In this document: positions 1 through 5,729 of the stretch, piece by piece
How the letters are laid out: each line of letters opens with the position of its first letter
How positions within the stretch are numbered: position 1 is the stretch's first letter
DNA from: Paracoccaceae bacterium
GTDB taxonomy: Bacteria > Pseudomonadota > Alphaproteobacteria > Rhodobacterales > Rhodobacteraceae
Reading direction: 5' to 3'
Assembly (NCBI GenBank): GCA_007131945.1
Contig: SLPP01000288.1
Coordinates: forward strand, 1 to 16,205
Length of the DNA: 16,205 nt
Translations under genes and position numbers: made by a program
Notes under the pieces: generated by a model
The model's input: the letters and a program-made list of their open reading frames with translations, nothing else
What the model was told of the DNA's origin: nothing
Databases searched by the model: none

Positions 1-674
1 ATGTCGCGGTCGATCGCCAGCCCCTCGATCTGGTGGAACATCGGCGTGTGGGTCTGGTCCATGTCCATCCGGTAGACGCGGCCCGGCGCGATCACCCGGA
101 TCGGCGCGCCCTGCGCCTGCATCGCCCGGATCTGCACCGGCGAGGTATGCGTGCGCAAGACGTGCGGCGGGCGGTCGTCGCCCGGATCGCGGTGCAGGAA
201 GAAGGTGTCGTGTTCCTGCCGGGCAGGGTGTTCGGGCGCGATATTGAGCGCGTCGAAATTCATCCAGTCGGTCTCGACCTGCGGCCCCTCGGCGACGGCG
301 AAACCCATGTCGGCGAAGATCGCGGCGCATTCCTCCATCACCTGGCTCACGGGATGCACCGTGCCGCGCGGGCGGGGGCGGGCGGGCAGGGTCACGTCGA
401 GCCATTCGCCCTTCAGCCGCTCGTCGAGCGCCGCGTCCTCCAGCGCCGCCTTGCGGGCGCGCAAAGCGGCGTCGATCTCGTCCTTCAGCCGGTTCAGCGC
501 CGGGCCCGCGGTCTTGCGCTCCTCGGGGTCCATCCGGCCGAGCTCGCGCAGCTTCAGCGCGATCTCGCCCTTCTTGCCGAGCGCGGCCAGGCGAACCGAT
601 TCCAGCGCCTCGGGCCCGTCCGCCGCGCCCACCTCGGCGAGGTACTTCGCCCTGAGTTCCGCAATGCCGTCCAT
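1..674 (-). CDS. pheS: Phenylalanyl-tRNA synthetase alpha subunit, 5' part (partial)
   Basis: PheS is the catalytic subunit of the cytoplasmic alpha2beta2 enzyme that charges tRNA-Phe. The first 224 residues are visible and the gene runs off the left window edge. The product begins [16 protein letters not shown] and has the charged, helical N-terminal region expected for the tRNA-binding coiled coil (about residues 1-90). It then enters the class II catalytic core, with [14 protein letters not shown] and the motif 2 segment [18 protein letters not shown] near the truncated end. The start at 674 is supported by a GGGAG six bases upstream. The fused ackA-pduL gene lies upstream on the same strand, with 66 bases between. 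Known alphaproteobacterial arrangements place pheT downstream, outside this window. The identification is very secure. Confidence 0.96.
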   Translation of the reverse strand, partial: MDGIAELRAKYLAEVGAADGPEALESVRLAALGKKGEIALKLRELGRMDPEERKTAGPALNRLKDEIDAALRARKAALEDAALDERLKGEWLDVTLPARPRPRGTVHPVSQVMEECAAIFADMGFAVAEGPQVETDWMNFDALNIAPEHPARQEHDTFFLHRDPGDDRPPHVLRTHTSPVQIRAMQAQGAPIRVIAPGRVYRMDMDQTHTPMFHQIEGLAIDRD

Positions 675-711
675 CGCCCTCTCCCGACTGCGCGCGCCCG
701 GCCCTAGCCAG

Positions 712-725
712 AAAGCCGCGGCTTT
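712..725. terminator. Palindrome after ackA-pduL, possible weak terminator
   Basis: AAAGCCGCGGCTTT is a 14-bp perfect palindrome 15 bases past the ackA-pduL stop. On the minus strand it is preceded by a second small hairpin (AGCC-TTC-GGCT) and ends in TTTCT. It may slow or end transcription before pheS. The short stem and the lack of a proper U-tract keep confidence low. Confidence 0.3.
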
Positions 726-740
726 GCAAGCCGAAGGCTG

Positions 741-2531
741 TCAGGCACCGGAGGCGACGGTCGCCCGTTCCTTCACCAGCGCCCCCTCGCCCTCGCCGCC
801 AAGGCCGGCGGCATTGGCCTCGTCGGTGTCGATATGCATCTCGGTGAAGGCGTCGGGCTGAACGCGGACCAGCGTGTGGGTGAAGGTCAGCGCCCGCGGG
901 CCGTCGCCGATCCGCACGTCGACCAGCTGCCCGTCCGCGAGCCCCATCGCGGCGGCGTCCTCGGGATTGGTGTGGATGTGCCGCGCGGCGACGATCAGCC
1001 CGTCGGTGTCGAGATGCCCGGCCGGGCCGATGATCCGCACCTTCGGCGTGCCGTCGAGCGCGCCCGAATCGCGTACCGGCGCGTCGATTCCCAGCGCGAA
1101 GCTGTCGGTGCGCGAGATCTCGATCTGCGTGCGCTTGCGCAGCGGCCCGAGGATCGCGACGCGTTCGAGCCGCCCCTTGGGGCCCTCGAGCGTCACGCGC
1201 TCCTCGGCCGCCCAGTTTCCCGGCTGGCGCAGCGGCTTGCCCGGCGTGAGTGCGTAGCCCGGCCCGAAGAGCGCCTCGACCGCCTCGGCCGAGAGGTGCA
1301 CGTGCCGGCCCGAGACGGCGACCGGGATCGGGCGCCGCTGCGGTTCCGGCCGGGCGAGATGCGCGGCGACCTCGCGGGCGATCTGCAACTGCTCGGCGGT
1401 CTCGGTCACGATCACCGCGACGCGCGATTCCAGCGCCTGGATCTGCGGCGCGGCGCGGTCGGCGAGCCGGACCGCCGCGTTGTGGTCGTGATCGAGCCGC
1501 AGCCCCATGAAGTCGAGCCCGTCGCAGATCCGCCGCCGCATCGAGGCCGAGTTCTCGCCGATCCCGCCGGTGAAGACGACGGCATCGACCCCACCCATCG
1601 CCGCGGCATAGGCACCGACATATTTCCGCGCGCGGTAGGCGTAGAGGTTGATGGCGAGCTGCGCCTTCGCGTCGCCGGCGGCGGCGCGATCCTCGACATC
1701 GCGCATGTCGGACGAGCCGGTCAGCCCCTTCAGCCCGCTGTCATTGTAGAGCGCGGTCTCGATCGCCTCGATCGTCAGGCCCAGTTGCCGCGCGAGATAG
1801 CCGAAGGCACCGGGATCGACATCGCCCGAGCGCGTGCCCATGACAAGTCCTTCGAGCGGCGTGAGGCCCATCGACGAATCCATGCTGCGGCCGAGATTGA
1901 CCGCGCAGACGCTGGCGCCGTTTCCCAGGTGGACCGAGATGATGCGCAGGTCCGTGACCTTCTGCCCGAGTTCCTCGGCCGCGCGCACGGCGACGTACTT
2001 GTGCGAGGTGCCGTGGAAGCCGAAGCGCCTGAGCCCCGCCTCCCGCCAGGCTTCGGGCACGGCATAGGTCGTGGCGCGGGCGGGGTTGGTCAGATGGTAG
2101 GCGGTGTCGAAGACGCCGACCTGCGGCAGGTCCGGCCAGGTCTTGATGGCAAGCCGGACCGCGGCCAGGTTGGCCGGGTTGTGCAGGGGCGCGAGCGGCG
2201 TTAGCGCCTCGATCCGGGGCAGGCTGTCTTCGTCGAGCCGCGCGGGCCCGGCGAAATCCGGCCCGCCATGCGCGATGCGGTGGCCGACGGCCGCGATCCC
2301 CTCGACGCCCCAGTCGGCGAGCACGCCAGGCACGGCGGCGATCGCCTCGGGAAGACCCGCATGCGGCGCGGTGCCGCCTTCGTCGCGCGCGTCGCGGCGG
2401 AAGCGGAAGTCGCAGCCACCGTCGCGGAACCGCTCGAAGGCGCCCTTGAAGACCTGCACCGTCTCGGCACCGGTGTCGAAGACGCCGAATTTCAGGCTGG
2501 AACTGCCGGCATTGAAGACGAGGATGCGCAT
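741..2531 (-). CDS. Acetate kinase fused to PduL-type phosphate acyltransferase
   Basis: This 596-residue bifunctional protein should interconvert acetate or propionate + ATP, the acyl phosphate, and acyl-CoA in the cytosol. Residues 1-395 are a full-length acetate kinase: NAGSSSLKFG (7-16), FDTAYH (141-146, catalytic Asp), FHGTSH (172-177), HLGNGAS (201-207), GTRSGD (232-237) and GGIGEN (322-327). After a short Pro/Arg linker, residues 402-580 are a PduL domain: SGRHVHLS (407-414), GPLRKRTQIEIS (462-473), ARHIHTNPEDA (516-526) and EMHIDTDEANAAG (564-576). These include the His residues that bind zinc in PduL. The usual Pta fold is absent, and there is no PduL encapsulation peptide at a free N-terminus. 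An in-frame ATG at 2543 lacks a ribosome site; the ATG at 2531 has GGGAG five bases upstream and gives the normal acetate kinase N-terminus. Both domain assignments are firm. Preference for acetate over propionate cannot be read from the sequence. Confidence 0.95.
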   Translation of the reverse strand: MRILVFNAGSSSLKFGVFDTGAETVQVFKGAFERFRDGGCDFRFRRDARDEGGTAPHAGLPEAIAAVPGVLADWGVEGIAAVGHRIAHGGPDFAGPARLDEDSLPRIEALTPLAPLHNPANLAAVRLAIKTWPDLPQVGVFDTAYHLTNPARATTYAVPEAWREAGLRRFGFHGTSHKYVAVRAAEELGQKVTDLRIISVHLGNGASVCAVNLGRSMDSSMGLTPLEGLVMGTRSGDVDPGAFGYLARQLGLTIEAIETALYNDSGLKGLTGSSDMRDVEDRAAAGDAKAQLAINLYAYRARKYVGAYAAAMGGVDAVVFTGGIGENSASMRRRICDGLDFMGLRLDHDHNAAVRLADRAAPQIQALESRVAVIVTETAEQLQIAREVAAHLARPEPQRRPIPVAVSGRHVHLSAEAVEALFGPGYALTPGKPLRQPGNWAAEERVTLEGPKGRLERVAILGPLRKRTQIEISRTDSFALGIDAPVRDSGALDGTPKVRIIGPAGHLDTDGLIVAARHIHTNPEDAAAMGLADGQLVDVRIGDGPRALTFTHTLVRVQPDAFTEMHIDTDEANAAGLGGEGEGALVKERATVASGA

Positions 2532-2634
2532 CGCCACTCCCATTGCTTTGGCGGGCGCAGGATAGGGGCAAGTCGGACGGGGCGAAACCCCTGACGCCGC
2601 GGCGCAGCGTCCGATGTCGGCGCGGCGCGGATGC

Positions 2635-3315
2635 TCAGAACCGGCGCCGCAGGCCCAGCACGATGCCGTTCGACGAACCGCCGCTGCCGATGGTCTTGAA
2701 CCCGTCCGAACGGTGGTGCAGCCGGCCGAAGAGGCTGTTGCCGGGCCGCGTGTCGAGATGTCGCTCGACCTCGGCGTACCAGTAGATCAGTACCCGCTCC
2801 GCCCGACCGCCGCGCTGCTCCTCGAAGGCGGGCTCGCGCGTGGCGTAGGACGGGCCGATCCCGAAGGCGACGCGGTCGATCACGCCGAGGAGCCGGCGCT
2901 CGGGCGTCAGCCCGATACTGACCGGCAGGTTGAACTCCCAGTGCGACTGCAGGCCGAAATGCCGCACGATCTGCCCCTCGACCGCGAAATCGACCGCGCC
3001 GATACGGAAGCGGACCGGTTCGCCGAGGGGCAGGGCGGCGGCGATGCCGACGAGGCCGGGGCGCTGGAAATCGGCCTTCCAGGGCAAGAGGACCACTTCC
3101 TCCCAGGGATTGTCGGCAAGGAGGCCGGCAAAAATGCCGATCGAGGGTTGCGCCGCCGCGCCCGAGCCGGAGGTCGCAGCGGCAAGTGCCAGGGCCGCCG
3201 CCAGCACCACCGGTCGCGCGCCGCGGCCGGCGTCGCGCGCTGGCGGCCCGGTCCTGCCGCCCGCCGCGCCTGGCTGGTTCAGGCTGGGCCGGCGATCGTT
3301 CTTCATGCGTTTCAT
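2635..3315 (-). CDS. PagL-like outer-membrane beta-barrel (lipid A deacylase / acyloxyacyl hydrolase family)
   Basis: This 226-residue protein has a long basic N-region (residues 1-34), a hydrophobic signal core (35-50) and a likely cleavage site after AAA before QPSIGIF. The mature part alternates polar and hydrophobic residues as beta-strands do, and it ends in RRRF, the C-terminal aromatic typical of outer-membrane barrels. LFGRLHHRSDGF (195-206) resembles the PagL active-site strand, where a His-x-Ser pair is catalytic; His201 and Ser203 fit. The third PagL residue, a Glu about twelve positions later, is not there: the sequence reads SGGSSNG. PagL removes the 3-O acyl chain of lipid A at the cell surface. 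The fold and location are likely; the activity is uncertain. The start at 3315 has GGAG five bases upstream; a longer reading from 3384 would start inside a hairpin and lacks this site. It lies between pdeM and ackA-pduL, with no clear functional link. Confidence 0.6.
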   Translation of the reverse strand: MKRMKNDRRPSLNQPGAAGGRTGPPARDAGRGARPVVLAAALALAAATSGSGAAAQPSIGIFAGLLADNPWEEVVLLPWKADFQRPGLVGIAAALPLGEPVRFRIGAVDFAVEGQIVRHFGLQSHWEFNLPVSIGLTPERRLLGVIDRVAFGIGPSYATREPAFEEQRGGRAERVLIYWYAEVERHLDTRPGNSLFGRLHHRSDGFKTIGSGGSSNGIVLGLRRRF

Positions 3316-3348
3316 CCTCGCTCCGTTCGCGCTCCGTCCGGTCTGTCG

Positions 3349-3387
3349 CCGATGATGCCCGGATCCTTCCGGGAATGCCACCATCGG
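3349..3387. terminator. Nested hairpin downstream of pdeM
   Basis: An inner stem CCCGGA/TCCGGG (3358-3363 with 3368-3373, 4-base loop) sits inside outer arms CCGATG/CATCGG (3349-3354 with 3382-3387). It follows the pdeM stop by about 35 bases on the minus strand and precedes the PagL-like start by about 33. It could end pdeM transcription or shape the leader of the next gene. It has no U-tract. Confidence 0.35.
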
Positions 3388-3390
3388 GAC

Positions 3391-3425
3391 GGCGTCAGCA
3401 CCTCGGCGTCACCGGCCCGGCGTCA
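3391..3425. repeat. Three GGCGTCA heptamers at 14-bp spacing
   Basis: GGCGTCA occurs at 3391-3397, 3405-3411 and 3419-3425, each exactly 14 bases from the last. The third copy overlaps the pdeM stop codon. The block lies 76-110 bases upstream of the PagL-like start, where an activator could bind. Chance is possible because the motif is short and suits local composition. Confidence 0.4.
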
Positions 3426-4142
3426 CCCGCCTGGTGCTGGCCGGGCGCGCGCGCCGTTGCGCCGCGCCGATGCCCGATGCCGGGTGTCCGGCAAGGGCCA
3501 GGGAAGGACCACCGTTCGCGCCCCGGTCAGGACCGCCAGCCCGCGGCCGATCCGCGTCGCAAGCGCCGGGTCGGTCGCGTCGAGCCCACCGGTGAACCGG
3601 CCGAAGGCGGGCAGGATCAGGTGCCGTGCCCCGATCAGGAAGGCCGGAAGCCGCGCGCCCATGAAGCGCACCGCGGGGTGGAAATGGCCCGAGATGTCGG
3701 GACCGTCCGCGGCGACATGGCGCAGCGCGATCCCGCGCAGCACGGTCTCGTCCGCCGCGCGCCCCGGCAGGCCGGCGCTGGCGAAGGCGGCCCCGGCATC
3801 GTGGTTGCCCGCGATCCAGAGCCAGTCTCGACCGGCGGCGAGGGCCGCGAGCCGGTCGCGCTGCGTCGCAGGCAGGCCGGTCACCGCCGCGGCATCGTCG
3901 AAGGCATCGCCGAGGACGATGACCCTACGCGCCCGCGTCGCCGCAAGGGAAGCGGCGAGCCGGTCGAGCGTCTCGACCTCGCCATAGGGCGGCAGCAGGG
4001 CACCGCCGCGGCGCGCCAGTCGCTCGGCCTTGCCCAGGTGCAGGTCGGCCACGATCAGCGCCGCCTCTTCCGGCCAGAAGAGCGCGCCGTCGGCGCGGGC
4101 CCGCAGGTCGGCATCGTGGAAGCGGAAGGCGTGATGCGGCAT
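3423..4142 (-). CDS. pdeM: Ligase-associated DNA damage response endonuclease PdeM
   Basis: This 239-residue calcineurin-like metallophosphoesterase matches the PdeM family, which is usually encoded with an ATP-dependent ligase, an exonuclease and an Lhr-type helicase in a presumed DNA repair set. Metal-binding motifs are all present in order: DLHLGK (33-38), GDAFDD (78-83), GNHD (112-115) and GHFHP (152-156). The C-terminal 25 residues are Arg/Ala/Pro-rich and look disordered. The start gives the typical N-terminus, with a weak CAGG seven bases or so upstream. Upstream lies atoE, not the usual helicase gene, and the 135 bases between are filled with GC-rich hairpins. Family membership is secure; the in vivo substrate is not known from sequence. 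Confidence 0.88.
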   Translation of the reverse strand: MPHHAFRFHDADLRARADGALFWPEEAALIVADLHLGKAERLARRGGALLPPYGEVETLDRLAASLAATRARRVIVLGDAFDDAAAVTGLPATQRDRLAALAAGRDWLWIAGNHDAGAAFASAGLPGRAADETVLRGIALRHVAADGPDISGHFHPAVRFMGARLPAFLIGARHLILPAFGRFTGGLDATDPALATRIGRGLAVLTGARTVVLPWPLPDTRHRASARRNGARARPAPGG

Positions 4143-4168
4143 GGCGCCTGCTTAGCCGAGGCGCGAGC

Positions 4169-4207
4169 CCCCGACCAGCCCGCGCGGGGTGGGCGGGCTG
4201 GTCGGGG
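4169..4207. terminator. 15-bp perfect stem-loop between atoE and pdeM
   Basis: CCCCGACCAGCCCGC (4169-4183) pairs perfectly with 4193-4207 across a 9-base loop. On the minus strand it lies about 70 bases past the atoE stop and 26 bases ahead of the pdeM start. It would be a very stable RNA hairpin, either a terminator without U-tract or a structure in the pdeM leader. Confidence 0.5.
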
Positions 4208-4230
4208 CGTGTCGGCGTGCGCGATGCGCG

Positions 4231-4254
4231 AGCCCCGCCCGGGGGGGCGGGGCT
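4231..4254. terminator. 10-bp GC stem-loop downstream of atoE
   Basis: AGCCCCGCCC (4231-4240) pairs with GGGCGGGGCT (4245-4254) around a GGGG tetraloop on the plus strand. It starts about 23 bases past the atoE stop on the minus strand and abuts a 12-bp palindrome, GACCGGCCGGTC, at 4255-4266. This is the likeliest atoE terminator, although no T-run follows. Confidence 0.5.
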
Positions 4255-4277
4255 GACCGGCCGGTCGGCCGCAGCGG

Positions 4278-5588
4278 TCAGAGCAGGACAAGCAGCGCGC
4301 TGACGATCGCCCCGGTTATGAACAGGTGGATCAGGCAGAAGCCCATGATGTCCTTGGCCTTCAGCCCGGCGATGCCCAGCATCGGCAGCGCCCAGAAGGG
4401 CTGCAGCAGGTTGGTCCAGGCATCGCCCCAGGCGACCGCCATCGCCACGCGGGCGACGTCCGCCCCCAGCGCCTCGGCCGCCGGCAGCATCACCGGCGCC
4501 TGCACCGCCCATTGCCCGCCGCCCGAGGGGACGAAGAGGTTGACGATGCCGGCGCTGATGAAGGTCCAGAAGGGCAGGGTGGCCGCGGTCGAGATCGAGA
4601 CGAACCATTCCGACATGCTCTGCGCCAGGCCCGACTGGGTCATGATCGCCATGATCCCGGCATAAAACGGGAACTGGATGACGATGCCGGCGCCGCCCTT
4701 GATCGCCTCGTTGAGCGCGTCGAGCAGGTGCCGCGCGGTGCCGTGCAGCACGATCCCGAGCATCAGGAACATGAAGTTGACGATGTTGAGGTTCAGCCCG
4801 CTGCCGCGGATGAAGAAGTAGTGGACGAGGAAGATCAGCCCCGGGATGCCGACGAGCCACATCAGGATGCGGCTGTTCTCCAGATGCTCGGCCGGGCGCG
4901 AGGGCACGAAACGGTCGGGGGCGTCCTCGCCGAGCTGTTCGCGGGTGACGTAGACGCTTTCCTCGGCGCGCGGGACCATCAGCCAGTTCACCGCCGGGAT
5001 GATGACGAAGAGGATGGCGACGATCGTCAGGTTGAAGCCCGAGAAGATCGTCTGCCCGGTGCCGATGATGCCGATCTGGTCCTCGGTGAAATGCCCCGGC
5101 GTGGCGATGGTCAGCGGGATCGAGCCGGCGAGCCCGCCATGCCAGATGACGAAGCCCGAATAGGCCGCGGCGATCAGCAGCCGGTAGTCGACGCGGACCA
5201 GCCGGGCGAGTTCCTTGGCGAAGAGCGCGCCAACGACCAGCCCGAAGCCCCAGTTGATCCAGGACGCGACGAGCGAGACCACGGTGACCATGACGATCGC
5301 CGCGCCGGGCGAGGCGGCGAGGCTCGCGAGATAGGCGAGGAACTTCTTCACCGGCGGCGAGGAGGCGAGGATGAAGCCGGTGACCAGGATCAGCAGCATC
5401 TGCATCGAGAAGGTCAGCAGGTTCCAGAAGCCGTCGCCCCACATCTGCACCACGGCCATGGGCGCGGCGCCCTCGAAGAGCATGGCGGCAGCAGCGGCGA
5501 TGATCGTCAGGATCAGCACGAAGATGAACGGATCCGGCAGGTAGCGATCCATCATCGCCACGGCCGGGCGTGAGAGTGCGCGTAACAT
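4278..5588 (-). CDS. atoE: AtoE-type short-chain fatty acid transporter
   Basis: This 436-residue inner-membrane protein belongs to the AtoE/short-chain fatty acid transporter family (E. coli AtoE is about 440 residues). Members are thought to move acetoacetate, butyrate and similar acids, presumably with protons. The product opens MLRALSRPAVAMMDRYLPDP and continues into many hydrophobic segments. Conserved-looking stretches include SWINWGFGLVVGALFAKEL, FVIWHGGLAGSIPLTIATPG and VPSGGGQWAVQAPVMLPAAE. The ATG at 5588 has AGAGGGA four bases upstream; the in-frame ATG at 5633 has no ribosome site and falls within an inverted repeat. The gene separates the Lhr-type helicase from pdeM. No CoA-transferase or thiolase gene, the usual ato partners, is near. 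The family call is strong and the substrate is inferred. Confidence 0.88.
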   Translation of the reverse strand: MLRALSRPAVAMMDRYLPDPFIFVLILTIIAAAAAMLFEGAAPMAVVQMWGDGFWNLLTFSMQMLLILVTGFILASSPPVKKFLAYLASLAASPGAAIVMVTVVSLVASWINWGFGLVVGALFAKELARLVRVDYRLLIAAAYSGFVIWHGGLAGSIPLTIATPGHFTEDQIGIIGTGQTIFSGFNLTIVAILFVIIPAVNWLMVPRAEESVYVTREQLGEDAPDRFVPSRPAEHLENSRILMWLVGIPGLIFLVHYFFIRGSGLNLNIVNFMFLMLGIVLHGTARHLLDALNEAIKGGAGIVIQFPFYAGIMAIMTQSGLAQSMSEWFVSISTAATLPFWTFISAGIVNLFVPSGGGQWAVQAPVMLPAAEALGADVARVAMAVAWGDAWTNLLQPFWALPMLGIAGLKAKDIMGFCLIHLFITGAIVSALLVLL

Positions 5589-5611
5589 GGGTTCCCTCTT
5601 TCCGTTGTGGA

Positions 5612-5642
5612 ATGCCACGAGGCATACCCCCATGGGTGGTAT
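5612..5642. promoter_or_regulatory. Overlapping inverted repeats upstream of atoE
   Basis: Two operator-like repeats overlap here. ATGCC-ACGA-GGCAT spans 5612-5625, and ATACC-N9-GGTAT spans 5624-5642 around the palindrome CCCATGGG. They lie 24-54 bases upstream of the atoE start. A regulator bound here would block or aid transcription of atoE. Which regulator is unknown. Confidence 0.4.
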
Positions 5643-5654
5643 TTGTGCGCATCA

Positions 5655-5660
5655 TGTCAA
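5655..5660 (-). promoter_or_regulatory. TTGACA, candidate -35 element for atoE
   Basis: The minus strand reads a perfect TTGACA. At 17-base spacing the matching -10 position (5632-5637) reads ACCCAT, a poor match that lies inside the ATACC-N9-GGTAT repeat. A repressed or activator-dependent promoter would fit this, but the -10 is weak enough that the call stays tentative. Confidence 0.3.
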
Positions 5661-5729
5661 GTCTTGTGCAACCTCGCCCATATTCCGGGCAGGGGCGCGC
5701 GCCGGCATCCGGGACCGGAGGTGTCGCGG

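Noticed and set aside
834..2204. 456-codon plus-strand open frame opposite the acetate kinase fusion
   Set aside because: Arg/Asp/Gly-rich product with no recognisable domain; it mirrors a certain gene and comes from the high GC of the opposite strand. The long plus-strand frames at 33-861, 2614-4256, 4326-5573, 6666-8603, 11086-11904 and 12373-14142 were rejected for the same reason.
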